From Verrucomicrobiia bacterium (GTDB lineage Bacteria; Verrucomicrobiota; Verrucomicrobiia; Limisphaerales; CAIMTB01), in assembly GCA_019634625.1 (NCBI GenBank), contig JAHCBA010000013.1, positions 1 through 64,000 on the forward strand: a DNA stretch of 64,000 nt, given 5' to 3'. The notes beneath the pieces were generated by a model. The model was given only the letters and a program-made list of their open reading frames with translations, had not been told where the DNA came from and ran no database searches. The translations under genes and the position numbers were made by a program. Shown here in pieces: positions 27,725 through 38,202 of the stretch; within the stretch, counting starts at the first letter, position 1, and each line of letters opens with the position of its first letter.

Positions 27725-28699
27725 ATGTTAGCGCGCTTGCTCATTGTTGGGGCGGTGATGTCGGGGTGTTGGATGGTGCAGGGGGGAGACCTGCGCCTGG
27801 GGATGATCGGACTGGACACCTCGCACGCGACCGCCTTCACGAAGCTGCTGAACGATCCGGACGATCCGCATCATGTGCGGGGCGGGAAGGTGGTGGCGGC
27901 CTTCCGAGGGGGCAGTCCGGATCTGCCGTCGAGCTGGTCGCGGGTCGAGGGCTATACGCGGGAGATGACCGAGAGATGGGGGGTGCGGCTGTACGACACG
28001 ATCGAGGCGATGTGCCGGGAGGTGGACGCGGTGTTGATCGAGAGCGTGGACGGGCGTCCGCACCTGGCGCAGGCGCGGCCGGTGATCGAGGCGGGCAGGC
28101 CGTTGTACATCGACAAGCCGATGGCGGCGTCGTTGCGGGATGTGGGGGAGATCTTCCGGTTGGCGGAGGCGAAGGGGGTGCCTGTGTTCAGCGCGTCGTC
28201 GTTGCGGTTCGCGAGGAACACCCTGGCGGCGCGGGGCGGGGCCTTGGGGGCGATCCGGAGCGCGGAGACGTTCAGTCCGTGTCACATCGATCCCACCCAT
28301 CCGGATCTGTTCTGGTACGGGATCCATGGGGTCGAGTCCCTGTTTACGGTGATGGGGCGCGGGTGTGAATCGGTGCGGCGCGGGTTGACCGGGGAGGGGA
28401 AGATCGAGGTGAACGGGACGTGGTCCGGCGGGCGGACCGGGATATATCGGGAGGGGAACGGGTATGGCGGGGTGGCGCGGGGGGAGAAGGGAGAAGGGCC
28501 GGTGGGAGGCTTCGACGGGTATGCGCCGCTGGTGGAGGCCATCATGGAATTTTTCCGGACAGGCCGGGCGCCGGTGCCGGCGGAGGAGACGCTGGAGATC
28601 TTCGCGTTTATGGAAGCGGCCGATGTGAGCAAGGCGCGCGGGGGCGAGGAAGTGCGGTTGGCGGAAGTGTTCGAAAAGGCGGGGATCCGGAGGCCGTGA
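27725..28699 (+). CDS. Exported Gfo/Idh/MocA-like oxidoreductase
   Basis: A 324-residue NAD(P)-type oxidoreductase. The N-terminus is a hydrophobic signal with a lipobox-like VGAVMSGC (Cys15), so it may be an exported lipoprotein. The Rossmann half starts [16 protein letters not shown], where the usual GxGxxG loop is modified. The lysine motif EKP appears as DKP ([18 protein letters not shown]), followed by [11 protein letters not shown]. The second half ([17 protein letters not shown]) is typical of sugar-acting members. It stops one base before the esterase gene begins, so the two are probably co-translated. Likely substrate: a sugar or uronic acid derivative. Confidence 0.85.
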   Translation: MLARLLIVGAVMSGCWMVQGGDLRLGMIGLDTSHATAFTKLLNDPDDPHHVRGGKVVAAFRGGSPDLPSSWSRVEGYTREMTERWGVRLYDTIEAMCREVDAVLIESVDGRPHLAQARPVIEAGRPLYIDKPMAASLRDVGEIFRLAEAKGVPVFSASSLRFARNTLAARGGALGAIRSAETFSPCHIDPTHPDLFWYGIHGVESLFTVMGRGCESVRRGLTGEGKIEVNGTWSGGRTGIYREGNGYGGVARGEKGEGPVGGFDGYAPLVEAIMEFFRTGRAPVPAEETLEIFAFMEAADVSKARGGEEVRLAEVFEKAGIRRP

Positions 28700-28700
28700 C

Positions 28701-30050
28701 ATGATGACGACACGTGTGGGAAGGGGCAGGTTTATGAGCATGACCGTGGCGGCGCTGGGGCTGGGACTGGGAGCCGAACCCGGGATTGACGCCGCGCAGG
28801 CGATCCGGGACGAGGCGCAGGTACCGGCCTACACCCTGCCGGATCCGCTGCGCGGGGTGGATGGGCGGGTGGTGGGTTCGGCGGCGGACTGGGTGGAATG
28901 GCGGCGGGGCGAAGTGCTGGAGCAGTTCATGTCGGAGGTGTACGGGCGGAGTCCGGGACGGCCGGGGCGGGTGATCTACGAGGTTGGGCCGGTCGATTGG
29001 GAGGCGCTGGGGGGCAGGGCGATTCGGAAGAGTGTGACGGTGCGATTCACGGACCGGGCGGACGGGCCGTCGATGGAGATTCTGTTGTATGTGCCCAAGG
29101 GCGCAGAGGGACCGGTGCCGGCGTTTCTGGGGTTGAATTTTCACGGCAACCACACCGTGGCGGGCGATCCGGGGATTCCGCTTTCCACGCGGTGGATGCG
29201 GAATGACGAGCGGACGGGCCGGGTGGGGAACCGGGCCACGGAGGCCTCGAGGGGAACGGCGGCGAGCCGGTGGCCGGTGGAGACGATCCTGGCGCGGGGC
29301 TACGCGCTGGCGACGGTCTATTGCGGGGACATCGAGCCCGACCATGCGGATGGATGGCGGACGGGCGTGCGGAGTATGTTTCCGGTGGGCGACGGGGGGG
29401 ACGGGGTGCAACCCGCGGCCGCACCGATCGAGGCGATGGCCCCGGATGCGTGGGGTTGCATTGCGGCGTGGGCGTGGGGCTTGAGCCGGGCGCTGGATTA
29501 TCTGGAGGCGGACACCGATGTGGACGCCGGGCGGGTGACCGTGGTGGGGCATTCGCGGCTGGGAAAGACGGCGCTTTGGGCGGGGGCCACCGACACGCGG
29601 TTTGCGGCGGTCATTTCGAATAATTCGGGATGCGGCGGGGCGGCCCTGAGCCGGAGGGCGTTCGGGGAGACGGTGGAGCGGATCAACACGGTGTTTCCGC
29701 ATTGGTTCTGCGGGAACTTCAAGCGGTACAACGGGCGCGAACCGGATCTGCCGGTGGACCAGCACCAGTTACTGGCCCTGACGGCGCCACGGCCGGTGTA
29801 TGTGGCCAGCGCGGAGGAGGACTGGTGGGCGGATCCGCGCGGGGAATTCCTGGCGTTGCAGGCGGCTGAACCGGTGTACGCCCTCTTCGGGATCGCGGGA
29901 CTTGGGGTGAGGGAAATGCCGGCACCCGACCAGCCGGTCGGAGGGGTGATGGGATACCACCTGCGCACAGGGGAACACGACATCACGGCCTACGACTGGG
30001 CGCGGTACCTGGACTTCGCGGACCGGAATCCCGGCGTGGGACGGAGGTAA
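28701..30050 (+). CDS. CE15-like glucuronoyl esterase
   Basis: A 449-residue alpha/beta hydrolase of the carbohydrate esterase 15 type, which cleaves ester bonds between glucuronic acid and lignin or related alcohols. The nucleophile elbow is [12 protein letters not shown] with Ser285; the fungal form is GCSRxGK, here GHSRLGK. The oxyanion region is [12 protein letters not shown], the acidic region [15 protein letters not shown] (about 369-383), and the catalytic histidine H426 in [16 protein letters not shown]. The N-terminus ([18 protein letters not shown]) is weakly hydrophobic and may be a signal. It directly follows the oxidoreductase, suggesting plant-polysaccharide or uronic acid use. 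Confidence 0.88.
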   Translation: MMTTRVGRGRFMSMTVAALGLGLGAEPGIDAAQAIRDEAQVPAYTLPDPLRGVDGRVVGSAADWVEWRRGEVLEQFMSEVYGRSPGRPGRVIYEVGPVDWEALGGRAIRKSVTVRFTDRADGPSMEILLYVPKGAEGPVPAFLGLNFHGNHTVAGDPGIPLSTRWMRNDERTGRVGNRATEASRGTAASRWPVETILARGYALATVYCGDIEPDHADGWRTGVRSMFPVGDGGDGVQPAAAPIEAMAPDAWGCIAAWAWGLSRALDYLEADTDVDAGRVTVVGHSRLGKTALWAGATDTRFAAVISNNSGCGGAALSRRAFGETVERINTVFPHWFCGNFKRYNGREPDLPVDQHQLLALTAPRPVYVASAEEDWWADPRGEFLALQAAEPVYALFGIAGLGVREMPAPDQPVGGVMGYHLRTGEHDITAYDWARYLDFADRNPGVGRR

Positions 30051-30129
30051 GAGCCTGTTTGAAAACTCGAAGGGGTCCTGCTTTCGGGGAAAGGGTTGGC
30101 GGAGCGCAGGTTGAGAGATCCGGGTGTGA

Positions 30130-30149
30130 ACTCGCGGAGCTCGTCCCTC
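30130..30149. repeat. Dispersed repeat family A, copy 3
   Basis: Core identical to 23505-23524, in the 200-nt gap between convergent genes, preceded by GGGTGTGA and followed by CGGATGTGG. A fourth copy lies 72 bp further on with the same flanks. Confidence 0.85.
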
Positions 30150-30201
30150 CGGATGTGGACCTGCGCGGGAGCGTGCAGGCGGAGGCGGAAGGCGGGTGTG
30201 G

Positions 30202-30221
30202 ACTCGCGGAGCTCGTCCCTC
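30202..30221. repeat. Dispersed repeat family A, copy 4
   Basis: Core identical to the 30130 copy, flanked by GGGTGTGG and CGGATATGG. The two form a direct pair with a 72-bp period downstream of both convergent genes. Confidence 0.85.
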
Positions 30222-30250
30222 CGGATATGGCCCTTCGGCTCGCCTTCTCA

Positions 30251-30985
30251 TTACCGAATACCCGGGGAGGCACCGGGGGTATCGGGTGTTGAGAGGCCGG
30301 GGTTGACGAGTTCCATGGTGTCATCGCCCATGGCGAGGCCATAGACCTTGCTGCGATTGAGGAACGGGATGACCGAGGAATCGATCGAGACGCTGGCCAC
30401 CACCGGGATGAGTTGGTGCTGAGCGTACTCGGGGAGGAATTCCGGGATGATTCGGAGGCCTTCGAGGAAATCGCGGATCTTGTCCGGATTGAGGCGCCAC
30501 TTGGCTTCAACGATCATCAGGTGCCGTCTTCCGGCGGCGAGGAGGTCAATCTCGATGGAACGTCCGCGATCGGCAGGATGCGTTTGGCGGAGGCGCTGCG
30601 CGACGCGGACGACAGGGTCATCTGGAAAGATCTGGGAGGCGATGCGGCGGGCGTTGGGGGCGACCAAGTCCTCGACGAGGGTTCCCATGCTGTCGGAGGC
30701 TTCGGCCAGGCGTTTGTTGAAGTCCTTTCGATCCTTCTCCCACTGCCTGCGGTCCTCATCGGCACGCCTGCGGTCCTCATCGGCACGCCTGCGGTCTTCA
30801 TCGGCACGTTGGCGATCCAGTTCAGCCTGATGACGATCGAGGTCCGCCTGATGCTGAAGTTCGCGGAGCAGCGCGTCGGTGCGGAGGTTGCTGGCGCGGA
30901 TATCCGCCAGCGCCTCCTCGGTTCGCGCCATGAATGACGCGAAGACGCGTTCGAGTCGATCGACCCTGACCTCCAGTTCCGGCAT
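30251..30985 (-). CDS. Coiled-coil protein with PD-(D/E)XK nuclease-like domain
   Basis: A 244-residue protein. Residues about 1-100 are a highly charged coiled coil that contains three near-identical heptads (RADEDRR repeated at 60-80), encoded by near-perfect 21-bp DNA repeats at about 30750-30815. The second half holds IEIDLLAAGRRHLMIVEAKW, giving D147, E160 and K162, the D...ExK set of PD-(D/E)XK enzymes. Family resemblance is to DUF3782-type proteins, which occur in many copies in cyanobacteria and Verrucomicrobia. Nuclease activity is inferred from the fold motif only. It stands alone, upstream of the RND operon in the same direction but 33 nt beyond its stop. Confidence 0.75.
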   Translation of the reverse strand: MPELEVRVDRLERVFASFMARTEEALADIRASNLRTDALLRELQHQADLDRHQAELDRQRADEDRRRADEDRRRADEDRRQWEKDRKDFNKRLAEASDSMGTLVEDLVAPNARRIASQIFPDDPVVRVAQRLRQTHPADRGRSIEIDLLAAGRRHLMIVEAKWRLNPDKIRDFLEGLRIIPEFLPEYAQHQLIPVVASVSIDSSVIPFLNRSKVYGLAMGDDTMELVNPGLSTPDTPGASPGIR

Positions 30986-31018
30986 GACGGGGTCAGGATC
31001 GCGGATCGGCCGGGGCTG

Positions 31019-34000
31019 TCAATGCGGGCATCCGGAGGAGCGATGGGTCATGAAGTAGAGGACGGGGACGGCCATGCGGCTGATGAGGAGGGAAGCGATT
31101 TCTCCGGCCATGAGGGCGATGGCGAGGCCCTGGAAGATGGGGTCGAAGAGGATGACCCCGGCGCCGACGACCACGGCCATGGCGGTGAGGAGCATGGGGC
31201 GGAAGCGGACGGCTCCGGCATCGACGACGGCCTGGGCGAGGGGCATGCCTTCGCGCACGCGCAGCTCGATGAAGTCCACGAGGATGATGGAATTGCGGAC
31301 GACGATGCCGGCGCCGGCCATGAAGCCGATCATGGAGGTGGCGGTGAAGAAGGCGCCGAGTAGGCCGTGGGCGGGGAGGATGCCGACCAGGGAGAAGGGG
31401 ATGGCGACCATGACCACGAGCGGGGTGAGGAAGGAACGGAACCAGCCGACCATCAGGACATAGATGAGGATGAGGACGGCGCCGAAGGCGAGGCCGAGGT
31501 CGCGAAAGACCTCGAGGGTGATGTGCCATTCGCCATCCCATTTCATGGCGAGCTGGCGGTCGGAGAAGGGCAGGGAGGCATTGAGGATGGGGAGGGATGC
31601 CGCGGGGGACCCGGGATCGATGCGGCGCAGGTCGAGATCCCGGAGGGCGCGGTTCATCTGGAGGATGGCGTACACGGGGCTCTCGATGACGCCTGCCACG
31701 TCGCCGATGACATAGGTGACGGGCATGAGGTTCTTGTGGTGGATGCTTTTGTCCGCGGTGGTGTATTCGAGGGTGACGAGTTCGCGGAGGGGGACCAGCG
31801 GAGGCGTGTTGGGGGAGCCGGGTTCGGGGAGGGCGTTGGCATCGCCGGAGCGGACGCGGAGGGCGAGGAGTTGCCCGGGTCGGGAGCGGGCGTCCCTTGG
31901 GAGCTGGAGGACGATCTCGACGTCCTCTTTTTCGCCGGGGAGGTGGAGGAGATCGACGGACACGCCCTGGACGGCCAGGCGCAGGGTGCGGGAGATGGAC
32001 TCGGCGCTGATGCCGGCGAGGGCGGCCTTCTCCTTGTCGATGACGAACCGGGCTTTGGGCTGGTCGGCTTCGACGTACCAGTCCACGTCCACGACGCCTT
32101 CGGTTTCGGAGAAGATGCGTCGGACTTCGCGGGCGAGGGCGAGGCGGGTTTCCTCGGTGGGACCGTAGATCTCGGCGACCAGGGTTTGGAGGACGGGGGG
32201 GCCGGGCGGGACTTCGGCGACGGCGACGCGGGCGCCGTGGCGTTCGGCGATGGCGGCGACGGCGGGGCGGATGCGTTTGGCGATGTCGTGGCTTTGGGCG
32301 CGGCGCTGGTGTTTGGGGAGGAGATTGACCTGGAGATCGGCGACGTGGGCGCCGCGGCGGAGGAAGTAATGGCGGACGAGGCCGTTGAAATTGAAGGGGG
32401 CGGCGGTGCCGACGTAGATCTGGTAATCGGTGACCTCGGGTTCATCGCGGAGGGCGGCGGCGATTTCGCGGGCGGCCTGGGCGGTCCGTTCGAGGGCGGT
32501 GCCCTCGGGCATGTTGAGAATGACCTGGAACTCCGACTTGTTGTCGAAGGGGAGCATTTTGACCTTCACCCAGCCGAGCACGACGGTGGCCATGGCACCG
32601 AGGAGCAGGAGGGCATTGGCGGCGAGGAAGAGCCAGCGCCAGCGGGGGCGACGGATCATGGGCACCATCACGCGGCAATAGAGGCGGGTCAGGAAGTCGC
32701 CCTGGTAGGCGGAGGTGTCGATGGCGGGCGGACCGACGTCCGGGCCGCCGGGTGACGCCTCGGAACGGGTGGTGGGCGTTGCGGCATTGGGGGAGGCGGG
32801 AGCGGGATGGCGGTCGGCGTGGCGGAGGAGCCGGGCCTCGCCACCGAGCCAGCGGAGCATGCGGATGGAGGCCCACGGGGTGACGATGAAGGCGATGAGG
32901 AGGGACCAGAACATCGCGGCGCTGGCCCCGATTGGAATGGGGCGCATGTAGGGTCCCATGAGCCCGCCGACGAAGGCCATGGGGAGCACGGCGAAGATGA
33001 CGGCGAAGGTGGCGAGAATGGTGGGGTTGCCGACTTCGCCGACGGCTTCGACGGCGATGGCGGTCCAGGGGCGCCCGCGATTGGCCGGGAGATGGAAGTG
33101 GCGGACGATGTTTTCGACCACGACGATGGCGTCATCGACGAGGATGCCGATGCTGAAGATGAGGGCGAAGAGGGTGATGCGGTTGAGGGTGAATCCGTAG
33201 AGGTAGAAGACGAGGAGGGTGAGGGCGAGGGTGGCGGGGATGGCGACGGCGACGATGCCGGATTCGCGCCAGCCGAGGACGAGCCAGATGAGGAGCGAAA
33301 CGCTGACCACGGCGATGGCCATGTGGAGGAGCAGTTCGTTCGATTTCTCGGCGGCGGTGGCGCCGTAGTGGCGGGTGACGGAGACGGTGACGTCGGCGGG
33401 GATTTCGGTGCCGCGGAGGGAATCGACTTTGCGAAGGACGTCCCTGGCGACGGAGATGGCATTGGCGCCGGGACGTTTGGCGACGGTGAGGGTGACGGCG
33501 GGTTCCTCGGCGGCGAGGTTGGGGGACGAGCGGGAAGGGTGGGCGGCGCCGGGGCCGAAGAAGACGTAGTTCGAGGGTTCTTCGGCGCCATCGACGATGT
33601 CGGCCACTTCACGGAGGTACACGGGGCGGCCGTTGAACACGCCGACCACCACGGCGCCGACGTCGGCGGCCGATTGGAGGAAGGCGCCGGTTTCGACGAG
33701 GAACTCGCGATTGGCGCTGGTGAGTCCGCCGGAATGGAACTGGCGGTTGGCCTGTTCCAGCATGGGGATGAGTCCGACGGGGCTGAGCTGGCGGGCGGCG
33801 AGGCGGGCGGGATCGAGGAGGACGCGAAGCTGGCGGCGGGAGCCGCCGATGAGCTGGGTTTCGGCGACCAGGGGGACCTGTTTGACGGCGTCGTCCACCT
33901 GGGCGGCGAGGCGGCGGAGGGTGAGGTGATCGTAGCGGGCGCTGTGGAAGGTGAGGGCGAGGATGGGGACATCGTCGATGGAGCGCGGTTTGACCAGGGG

Positions 34001-34429
34001 CGTGGTGACGCCGTGGGGGATGCGGTCGAAGTTGGAGGCGAGCTTCTGGTTGAGTTTGACCAGGCTTTCCTCGAGGTCCTCGCCGACGCGGAAGCGGACG
34101 ATGACGAGGGATTCGCCTTCGCGGGAGGTGGAGTAGAGGTACTCGACGCCGGGGATTTCCCAGAGGAGTTTCTCCATCGGGCGGGTGGCGCGTTCGGCGA
34201 CCTCGCGGGCGGAGAAGCCGGGCATGGCGACCATGACATCGACCATGGGCACCTTGATCTGGGGCTCCTCCTCGCGAGGAAGCATCACCACGGCAAAGGC
34301 GCCGAGGAGGACCGCGGCCAGGACGATCAGCGGGGTGAGCTTGGAGTCGATGAAGGCGGCGGCCACGCGTCCGGCAAGGCCCTGGGCCGGGGCATCCGAG
34401 GGGGGCATGGGGGAAGGCGATTGGGACAC
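31019..34429 (-). CDS. RND efflux pump, inner-membrane transporter
   Basis: A 1136-residue RND transporter (AcrB/CusA-like). After helix 1 ([20 protein letters not shown]) comes a porter domain with [20 protein letters not shown], then the helix 4 acid pair in [17 protein letters not shown] (about 430-440), and a second half repeating the plan ([20 protein letters not shown]), with [20 protein letters not shown] near the end. About 45 residues of proline/alanine/threonine-rich linker separate the halves ([18 protein letters not shown]). The heavy-metal signature is not clear; it may export organic compounds. Downstream of its adaptor gene and a DUF2892 gene, divergent from an ArsR regulator. 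Confidence 0.93.
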   Translation of the reverse strand: MSQSPSPMPPSDAPAQGLAGRVAAAFIDSKLTPLIVLAAVLLGAFAVVMLPREEEPQIKVPMVDVMVAMPGFSAREVAERATRPMEKLLWEIPGVEYLYSTSREGESLVIVRFRVGEDLEESLVKLNQKLASNFDRIPHGVTTPLVKPRSIDDVPILALTFHSARYDHLTLRRLAAQVDDAVKQVPLVAETQLIGGSRRQLRVLLDPARLAARQLSPVGLIPMLEQANRQFHSGGLTSANREFLVETGAFLQSAADVGAVVVGVFNGRPVYLREVADIVDGAEEPSNYVFFGPGAAHPSRSSPNLAAEEPAVTLTVAKRPGANAISVARDVLRKVDSLRGTEIPADVTVSVTRHYGATAAEKSNELLLHMAIAVVSVSLLIWLVLGWRESGIVAVAIPATLALTLLVFYLYGFTLNRITLFALIFSIGILVDDAIVVVENIVRHFHLPANRGRPWTAIAVEAVGEVGNPTILATFAVIFAVLPMAFVGGLMGPYMRPIPIGASAAMFWSLLIAFIVTPWASIRMLRWLGGEARLLRHADRHPAPASPNAATPTTRSEASPGGPDVGPPAIDTSAYQGDFLTRLYCRVMVPMIRRPRWRWLFLAANALLLLGAMATVVLGWVKVKMLPFDNKSEFQVILNMPEGTALERTAQAAREIAAALRDEPEVTDYQIYVGTAAPFNFNGLVRHYFLRRGAHVADLQVNLLPKHQRRAQSHDIAKRIRPAVAAIAERHGARVAVAEVPPGPPVLQTLVAEIYGPTEETRLALAREVRRIFSETEGVVDVDWYVEADQPKARFVIDKEKAALAGISAESISRTLRLAVQGVSVDLLHLPGEKEDVEIVLQLPRDARSRPGQLLALRVRSGDANALPEPGSPNTPPLVPLRELVTLEYTTADKSIHHKNLMPVTYVIGDVAGVIESPVYAILQMNRALRDLDLRRIDPGSPAASLPILNASLPFSDRQLAMKWDGEWHITLEVFRDLGLAFGAVLILIYVLMVGWFRSFLTPLVVMVAIPFSLVGILPAHGLLGAFFTATSMIGFMAGAGIVVRNSIILVDFIELRVREGMPLAQAVVDAGAVRFRPMLLTAMAVVVGAGVILFDPIFQGLAIALMAGEIASLLISRMAVPVLYFMTHRSSGCPH

Positions 34430-34461
34430 GGAAGGACGGCGGGTTGGGGGGCCGGTTGGGA

Positions 34462-35505
34462 TCAGCGCACGCGGACAGGCTGACCGTCGGCAAGCGGGCC
34501 CGGGCGGTCGACGACCACGGATTCGCCGGGTTCGAGACCTGCCAGGATTTCGACATCGGGGCCAAGGCGCCTGCCGGTGCGGACGAGACGGAGCCGGGCA
34601 TGATCTCCGGCGACCACGTGGACCAGTTCCAATTGTCCACGGGTGGCGAGGGCGGATTGCGGAATGGTGAGGAGGTTCGACTCACCGACCGGCACGGCGA
34701 GCCTGCCGAACAGCCCGGCCCGGGCGGGGGTGCGGGGCGGAAGGTCGATGCGGACGCGGAAGGTGCCGCTGGCGGCATCGGCGGAGGGTTCGATCTCGCC
34801 GACCACCCCTTCGACCGGGGCGTCGAGGGAGACGATGCGGAGACTGAGGCGATCGCCGAGGGTCAGGCGGTCGAGGAGGGTGACGGGGACATCGGCCTCG
34901 AAGCGCAGGGCATCGGGGTCTTCGAGTTCCAGGAGGGGACGTCCCGGGGAGGCCATATCGCCGACCTCGGCGTGTTTGCGGGTCACGATCCCGGCGAAGG
35001 GAGCGGTCACCTGGGCGTAGCCCAGGAGGGTTTCGGACTCGGAGACGGCTGCCTGGGCCACACGGAAGCGGGCTTCGGTGGCATCGAACTCGGCCTGGGT
35101 GACGGCGCCTTCGCCGAGCAGGGTGCGCACGCGGGCCAGATCGCGTTCGGTCTGTTCGAGGACGGCACGGGACTGGCGGACGCGGGCGGCGATGTCATCG
35201 GCATCGAGCACGACCAGGAGTTGTCCTGCGGCGACCGACTGGCCGGGTGCGGCGAAGACCTGGGAGATGCGTCCGCTGACCTTGGCTTCGAGGGCGGCGC
35301 GGCGGCGGGAGCGAACGGTGCCGACGATCTCCTCGATGGCCGGGTGGACACCGGCGTGGGCGGCATGGATCGAGACTTCGACGACAGGCAACGGGGTGCG
35401 GGCTGACGAGGCATCGGGGGGGGTGCAGCCGGTGGTCGCGACCAAGACCGCGGCAGCGGCGGTCAGGATGGCGAACGGGAAGGGGCGGCCGGTTAGTTGC
35501 AGCAT
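34462..35505 (-). CDS. RND periplasmic adaptor (lipoprotein)
   Basis: A 347-residue membrane-fusion protein. The ATG at 35505 gives a lipoprotein signal ([17 protein letters not shown], Cys27). A lipoyl half [20 protein letters not shown] is followed by a helical hairpin ([20 protein letters not shown]), the second lipoyl half [20 protein letters not shown] and a beta-barrel ending [20 protein letters not shown]. It bridges the RND pump 32 nt downstream with an outer-membrane channel that is not encoded here. Its start lies inside the last codons of the DUF2892 gene (13-nt overlap), so the three genes form one operon. Confidence 0.9.
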   Translation of the reverse strand: MLQLTGRPFPFAILTAAAAVLVATTGCTPPDASSARTPLPVVEVSIHAAHAGVHPAIEEIVGTVRSRRRAALEAKVSGRISQVFAAPGQSVAAGQLLVVLDADDIAARVRQSRAVLEQTERDLARVRTLLGEGAVTQAEFDATEARFRVAQAAVSESETLLGYAQVTAPFAGIVTRKHAEVGDMASPGRPLLELEDPDALRFEADVPVTLLDRLTLGDRLSLRIVSLDAPVEGVVGEIEPSADAASGTFRVRIDLPPRTPARAGLFGRLAVPVGESNLLTIPQSALATRGQLELVHVVAGDHARLRLVRTGRRLGPDVEILAGLEPGESVVVDRPGPLADGQPVRVR

Positions 35506-35702
35506 GATTTCTGGTCTTTTCCGACGCCGAGGCGCCGCAGGATGGATTCGGCGGGGCAGAAGCCGGTGAGGGCGGACTGGATGAGATTGAGGCCCACGAA
35601 GACGGCGAGGAGGAGCCAGGCGTGGTGGACCCAATGGGCGAGGGCGACGGAGAGGAGGACGAACGTTCCGGCGAGGATGCGAATGGCGTGTTCGAGTTTC
35701 AT
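35493..35702 (-). CDS. DUF2892-type small membrane protein
   Basis: A 69-residue protein with two hydrophobic helices (IRILAGTFVLLSVALAH and AWLLLAVFVGLNLIQSALTG) followed by GFCPAESILRRLGV and a C-terminal CCN. This matches the DUF2892/YgaP membrane module: a helix pair plus a CPxxxxL-type loop. In other bacteria this module is fused or linked to rhodanese domains and ArsR-type regulators, suggesting sulfur or metalloid handling. First gene of the RND operon, overlapping the adaptor start. The C-terminal cysteine pair could bind a thiophilic metal, which is inference only. Confidence 0.82.
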   Translation of the reverse strand: MKLEHAIRILAGTFVLLSVALAHWVHHAWLLLAVFVGLNLIQSALTGFCPAESILRRLGVGKDQKSCCN

Positions 35703-35766
35703 CGGGGTGGAAAGGACTGGGTTGCAATTTCGGGGCCGATCCGGCAGCGTCCCGGCAACATCTGTA

Positions 35767-35794
35767 TGACTATTGAATCATATAGTGAATGTCA
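35767..35794. promoter_or_regulatory. Candidate ArsR operator
   Basis: An AT-rich imperfect dyad TGACTATTGA - ATCATATAG - TGAATGTCA in an otherwise GC-rich intergenic region, with TGAC/GTCA at its outer ends. Its position between the divergent DUF2892/RND operon and the ArsR gene, and its ATTGA...TGAAT core, fit ArsR-family operators. Repression of both directions by the ArsR protein is inferred. Confidence 0.5.
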
Positions 35795-35812
35795 ATGGGG
35801 AAAGGGGGGTGC

Positions 35813-36148
35813 ATGGCGCGGCGGCACCTGACGGAGGCGGCCCTGGAGCTGATTGCGGCGCGGTTCCGGGTGCTTGGGGAGCCCATGCGGTTACGGTTAT
35901 TGATCGCGCTGGAGGAGGGCGAGCGGAATGTGACGGAGCTGGTGGAGGCGGTCGGGGCGACGCAGGCCAACGTTTCGCGGCATATGCGGACGTTGACGGA
36001 GGCGGGGCTGGTTGAGCGACGGAAGGAAGGGCTCAACGCGTACTATCGGATTGCCGAGCCGGAAATCTTCGAATTGTGCGGACAGGTGTGTGGAAGCCTG
36101 CGCCGGCGTCACGGGGCCCAGGCGAAATCGCTGGGATTGGAAGGGTGA
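35813..36148 (+). CDS. ArsR-family transcriptional regulator
   Basis: A 111-residue winged-helix repressor: FRVLGEPMRLRLLIALEEGE, then NVTELVEAVGATQANVSRHM as the recognition region, and wing ERRKEGLNAYYRI. It lacks the ELCVC-type metal site in the recognition helix of classical ArsR; the C-terminal LCGQVC (Cys pair) could be a sensing site. The ATG at 35813 is preferred because AAAGGGGGG precedes it; an earlier ATG at 35789 lies inside the operator-like dyad. It probably controls the divergent RND/DUF2892 operon and its own transcript with the methyltransferase that follows. Confidence 0.9.
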   Translation: MARRHLTEAALELIAARFRVLGEPMRLRLLIALEEGERNVTELVEAVGATQANVSRHMRTLTEAGLVERRKEGLNAYYRIAEPEIFELCGQVCGSLRRRHGAQAKSLGLEG

Positions 36149-36153
36149 CGGGA

Positions 36154-36630
36154 ATGAGCGACCGGGGGACAGGGCCGGGGAGGGGAGGCGGATGGGTATG
36201 GGTGGGGGTGCAGAGCGTGCTGCTGACGGGATTGGTCGTGGCGGGGCCGGCGGGGGCCGGGGCCTGGCATTCGATGGCGGGGGTGATTTTGGGTGGGCTG
36301 CTGTTTGGGGCGGGCGGGTGGATTGGCATCGCCGGGGTGGTCGTGCTGGGGAGGAATCGCACGCCGTTTCCGGGGCCGCGTCCCGGATCGGAGCTGGTCA
36401 CGCGCGGGGTGTACGGATGGGTGAGGCATCCGTTGTACGTGAGTCTGATGGTGGCGGGAGCGGGCTGGGGATTGCTCTGGCAGAGCGGCTGGGCGCTGGG
36501 GGTGGTGATGGGATTGGGCGTCTTTCTGGACCGCAAGGCGCGGGAGGAGGAGCGGCGCCTGCGGGAGGCATTTCCGGAGTACGGGGAGTACGCGGCGCGG
36601 GTGCGTCGGTTTCTGCCGGGGATGTACTGA
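36154..36630 (+). CDS. ICMT/PEMT-family membrane methyltransferase
   Basis: A 158-residue protein with four hydrophobic helices and the family signature GVYGWVRHPLYVSLM (RHPxY), followed by EEERRLREAFPEYGEYAARV. Bacterial members of the isoprenylcysteine carboxyl methyltransferase/phospholipid methyltransferase superfamily use S-adenosylmethionine, but their acceptors are mostly unknown. The gene begins 5 nt after the ArsR stop, so it is likely co-transcribed with the regulator. The linkage suggests it modifies a lipid, or a compound sensed by or exported through the adjacent efflux system. Confidence 0.85.
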   Translation: MSDRGTGPGRGGGWVWVGVQSVLLTGLVVAGPAGAGAWHSMAGVILGGLLFGAGGWIGIAGVVVLGRNRTPFPGPRPGSELVTRGVYGWVRHPLYVSLMVAGAGWGLLWQSGWALGVVMGLGVFLDRKAREEERRLREAFPEYGEYAARVRRFLPGMY

Positions 36631-36723
36631 ATTCAGGCGCGGCGTTTCGGGGGAGAGGAGCCTTCAACGCTTCGCGACCTGACGGACGCGGCTACCGCGG
36701 CTACGGGGCCGCGAGATGGATTC

Positions 36724-38202
36724 TCAGGCGAGGATACCCTTGACCAGTTCGCCATGGACGTCGGTGAGGCGGAAATCGCGGCCTTGGAAGCGGTAGGTCA
36801 GGCGGGTGTGGTCGATACCGAGGCAGTGGAGGATGGTGGCGTTGAAGTCGTGAATGTGGACGGGATTCTCGACGATGTTGTAGCAGTAGTCGTCGGTTTC
36901 GCCGAACACGGTACCGGGTTTGATGCCGCCGCCGGCCATCCAGAGGGAGAAGCAGCGTCCGTGATGATCGCGCCCGTGGTTGGTCTGGGTGAGCTGGCCC
37001 TGGCTGTACACGGTACGGCCGAATTCGCCGCCCCAGATGACGAGCGTATCGTCGAGGAGCCCGCGTTGGGCGAGGTCCTTGACGAGGGCGGCGGAGGGTT
37101 GATCGACGTCGCTGCACTGGCCACGGATCTGGCGGGGGAGGTCGCTGTGCTGGTCCCAGCCGCGGTGCATGAGCTGCACGAAGCGGGTGCCGCGTTCGAT
37201 CATGCGACGGGCGAGGAGGCAGTTGCGGGCGAAGCCGCCGTCGGTGGGGTTGTCCCGAATGCCGTACATCTCGCGGATGGAGGCGGGTTCCTGGGCGATG
37301 TCGGTGAGATCGGGGACGGACATCTGCATCTGGTAGGCCATCTCGTACTGGGCGATGCGGGTGTGGATTTCGGGATCGCCGAATTCGCGGGCGGCGAGGT
37401 GGTTGAGGTCACGGACGCCGTCGAGCATCTGGCGGCGGTTGGAGCGGGCGATGCCGGGAGGATCGGAGAGGTAGAGGACGGGATCGCCGGAGCCGGAGCG
37501 GAAGCGGACGCCCTGGTGTTCGCTGGGGAGGAAGCCGGGGCCCCACATGCGGGAGACGAGGGGCTGGTCGGTTTTGTTGCCGCTGCCCTGGGAGATCATG
37601 ACAACGAAGGCCGGGAGGTCGCGGTTTTCGCTGCCGATGCCGTAGCTGAGCCAGGCGCCGAGGCTGGGGCGACCGGGCTGTTGATGACCGGTCTGGATGT
37701 AGGTGAAGGCCGGGTCATGGTTGATGGCCTCGGTGTGCATCGACTTGATGAGGCAGATGCGGTCGGCGATGGAGCCGATATGGGGGAGGAGTTCGCTCAT
37801 CCAGATGCCGGCCTTGCCGTGGCGCTGGAAATCGAACATCGGGGCGACGCAGGGGAAGGACGACTGCCCGGAGGTCATGCCGGTGATGCGCTGTCCCATG
37901 CGGATGGAGCCGGGGAGTTCCTGGCCGTGGTAGTCACGGAGCCGGGGTTTGTGGTCGAAGAGGTCGATGTGGGAGGGACCGCCCGACATGAAGAGGAAGA
38001 TGACCCTCCTGGCCTTGGGGGCGAAGTGGAGGGACGGGAGGGTGCCGAGGCTTCGGAGGCGGGGGTCGGCGTCGGCGGCGAACAGGCGTTCGTTGAGGAG
38101 GGAGGCGAGGGCGGCGGTGCCGAGGCCGAGGGTGGAGCGCCGGAAGAAGTGGCGGCGGGTGATGAACTTGTCGAACTCGGAAGCGGGCTGCATGGCGATC
38201 AA
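36724..38202 (-). CDS. DUF1501 exported protein (Tat signal)
   Basis: A 492-residue protein with a twin-arginine signal, [20 protein letters not shown] (15-34), and the DUF1501 body: [53 protein letters not shown], and [16 protein letters not shown] with [19 protein letters not shown]. The fold is related to alkaline phosphatases and sulfatases; the HGRDHH region suggests metal ligands, but no activity is established. It starts within the last codons of the upstream DUF1553 cytochrome gene (4-nt overlap), a pairing seen across Planctomycetes and Verrucomicrobia. It is of a different type from the DUF1552 pair at 3851-7577. Confidence 0.92.
   Translation of the reverse strand: MIAMQPASEFDKFITRRHFFRRSTLGLGTAALASLLNERLFAADADPRLRSLGTLPSLHFAPKARRVIFLFMSGGPSHIDLFDHKPRLRDYHGQELPGSIRMGQRITGMTSGQSSFPCVAPMFDFQRHGKAGIWMSELLPHIGSIADRICLIKSMHTEAINHDPAFTYIQTGHQQPGRPSLGAWLSYGIGSENRDLPAFVVMISQGSGNKTDQPLVSRMWGPGFLPSEHQGVRFRSGSGDPVLYLSDPPGIARSNRRQMLDGVRDLNHLAAREFGDPEIHTRIAQYEMAYQMQMSVPDLTDIAQEPASIREMYGIRDNPTDGGFARNCLLARRMIERGTRFVQLMHRGWDQHSDLPRQIRGQCSDVDQPSAALVKDLAQRGLLDDTLVIWGGEFGRTVYSQGQLTQTNHGRDHHGRCFSLWMAGGGIKPGTVFGETDDYCYNIVENPVHIHDFNATILHCLGIDHTRLTYRFQGRDFRLTDVHGELVKGILA

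Noticed and set aside
36687-36713. Short hairpin between the ICMT and DUF1501 genes
   Set aside because: A 6-bp stem with a 15-nt loop is too weak to call in DNA this GC-rich.
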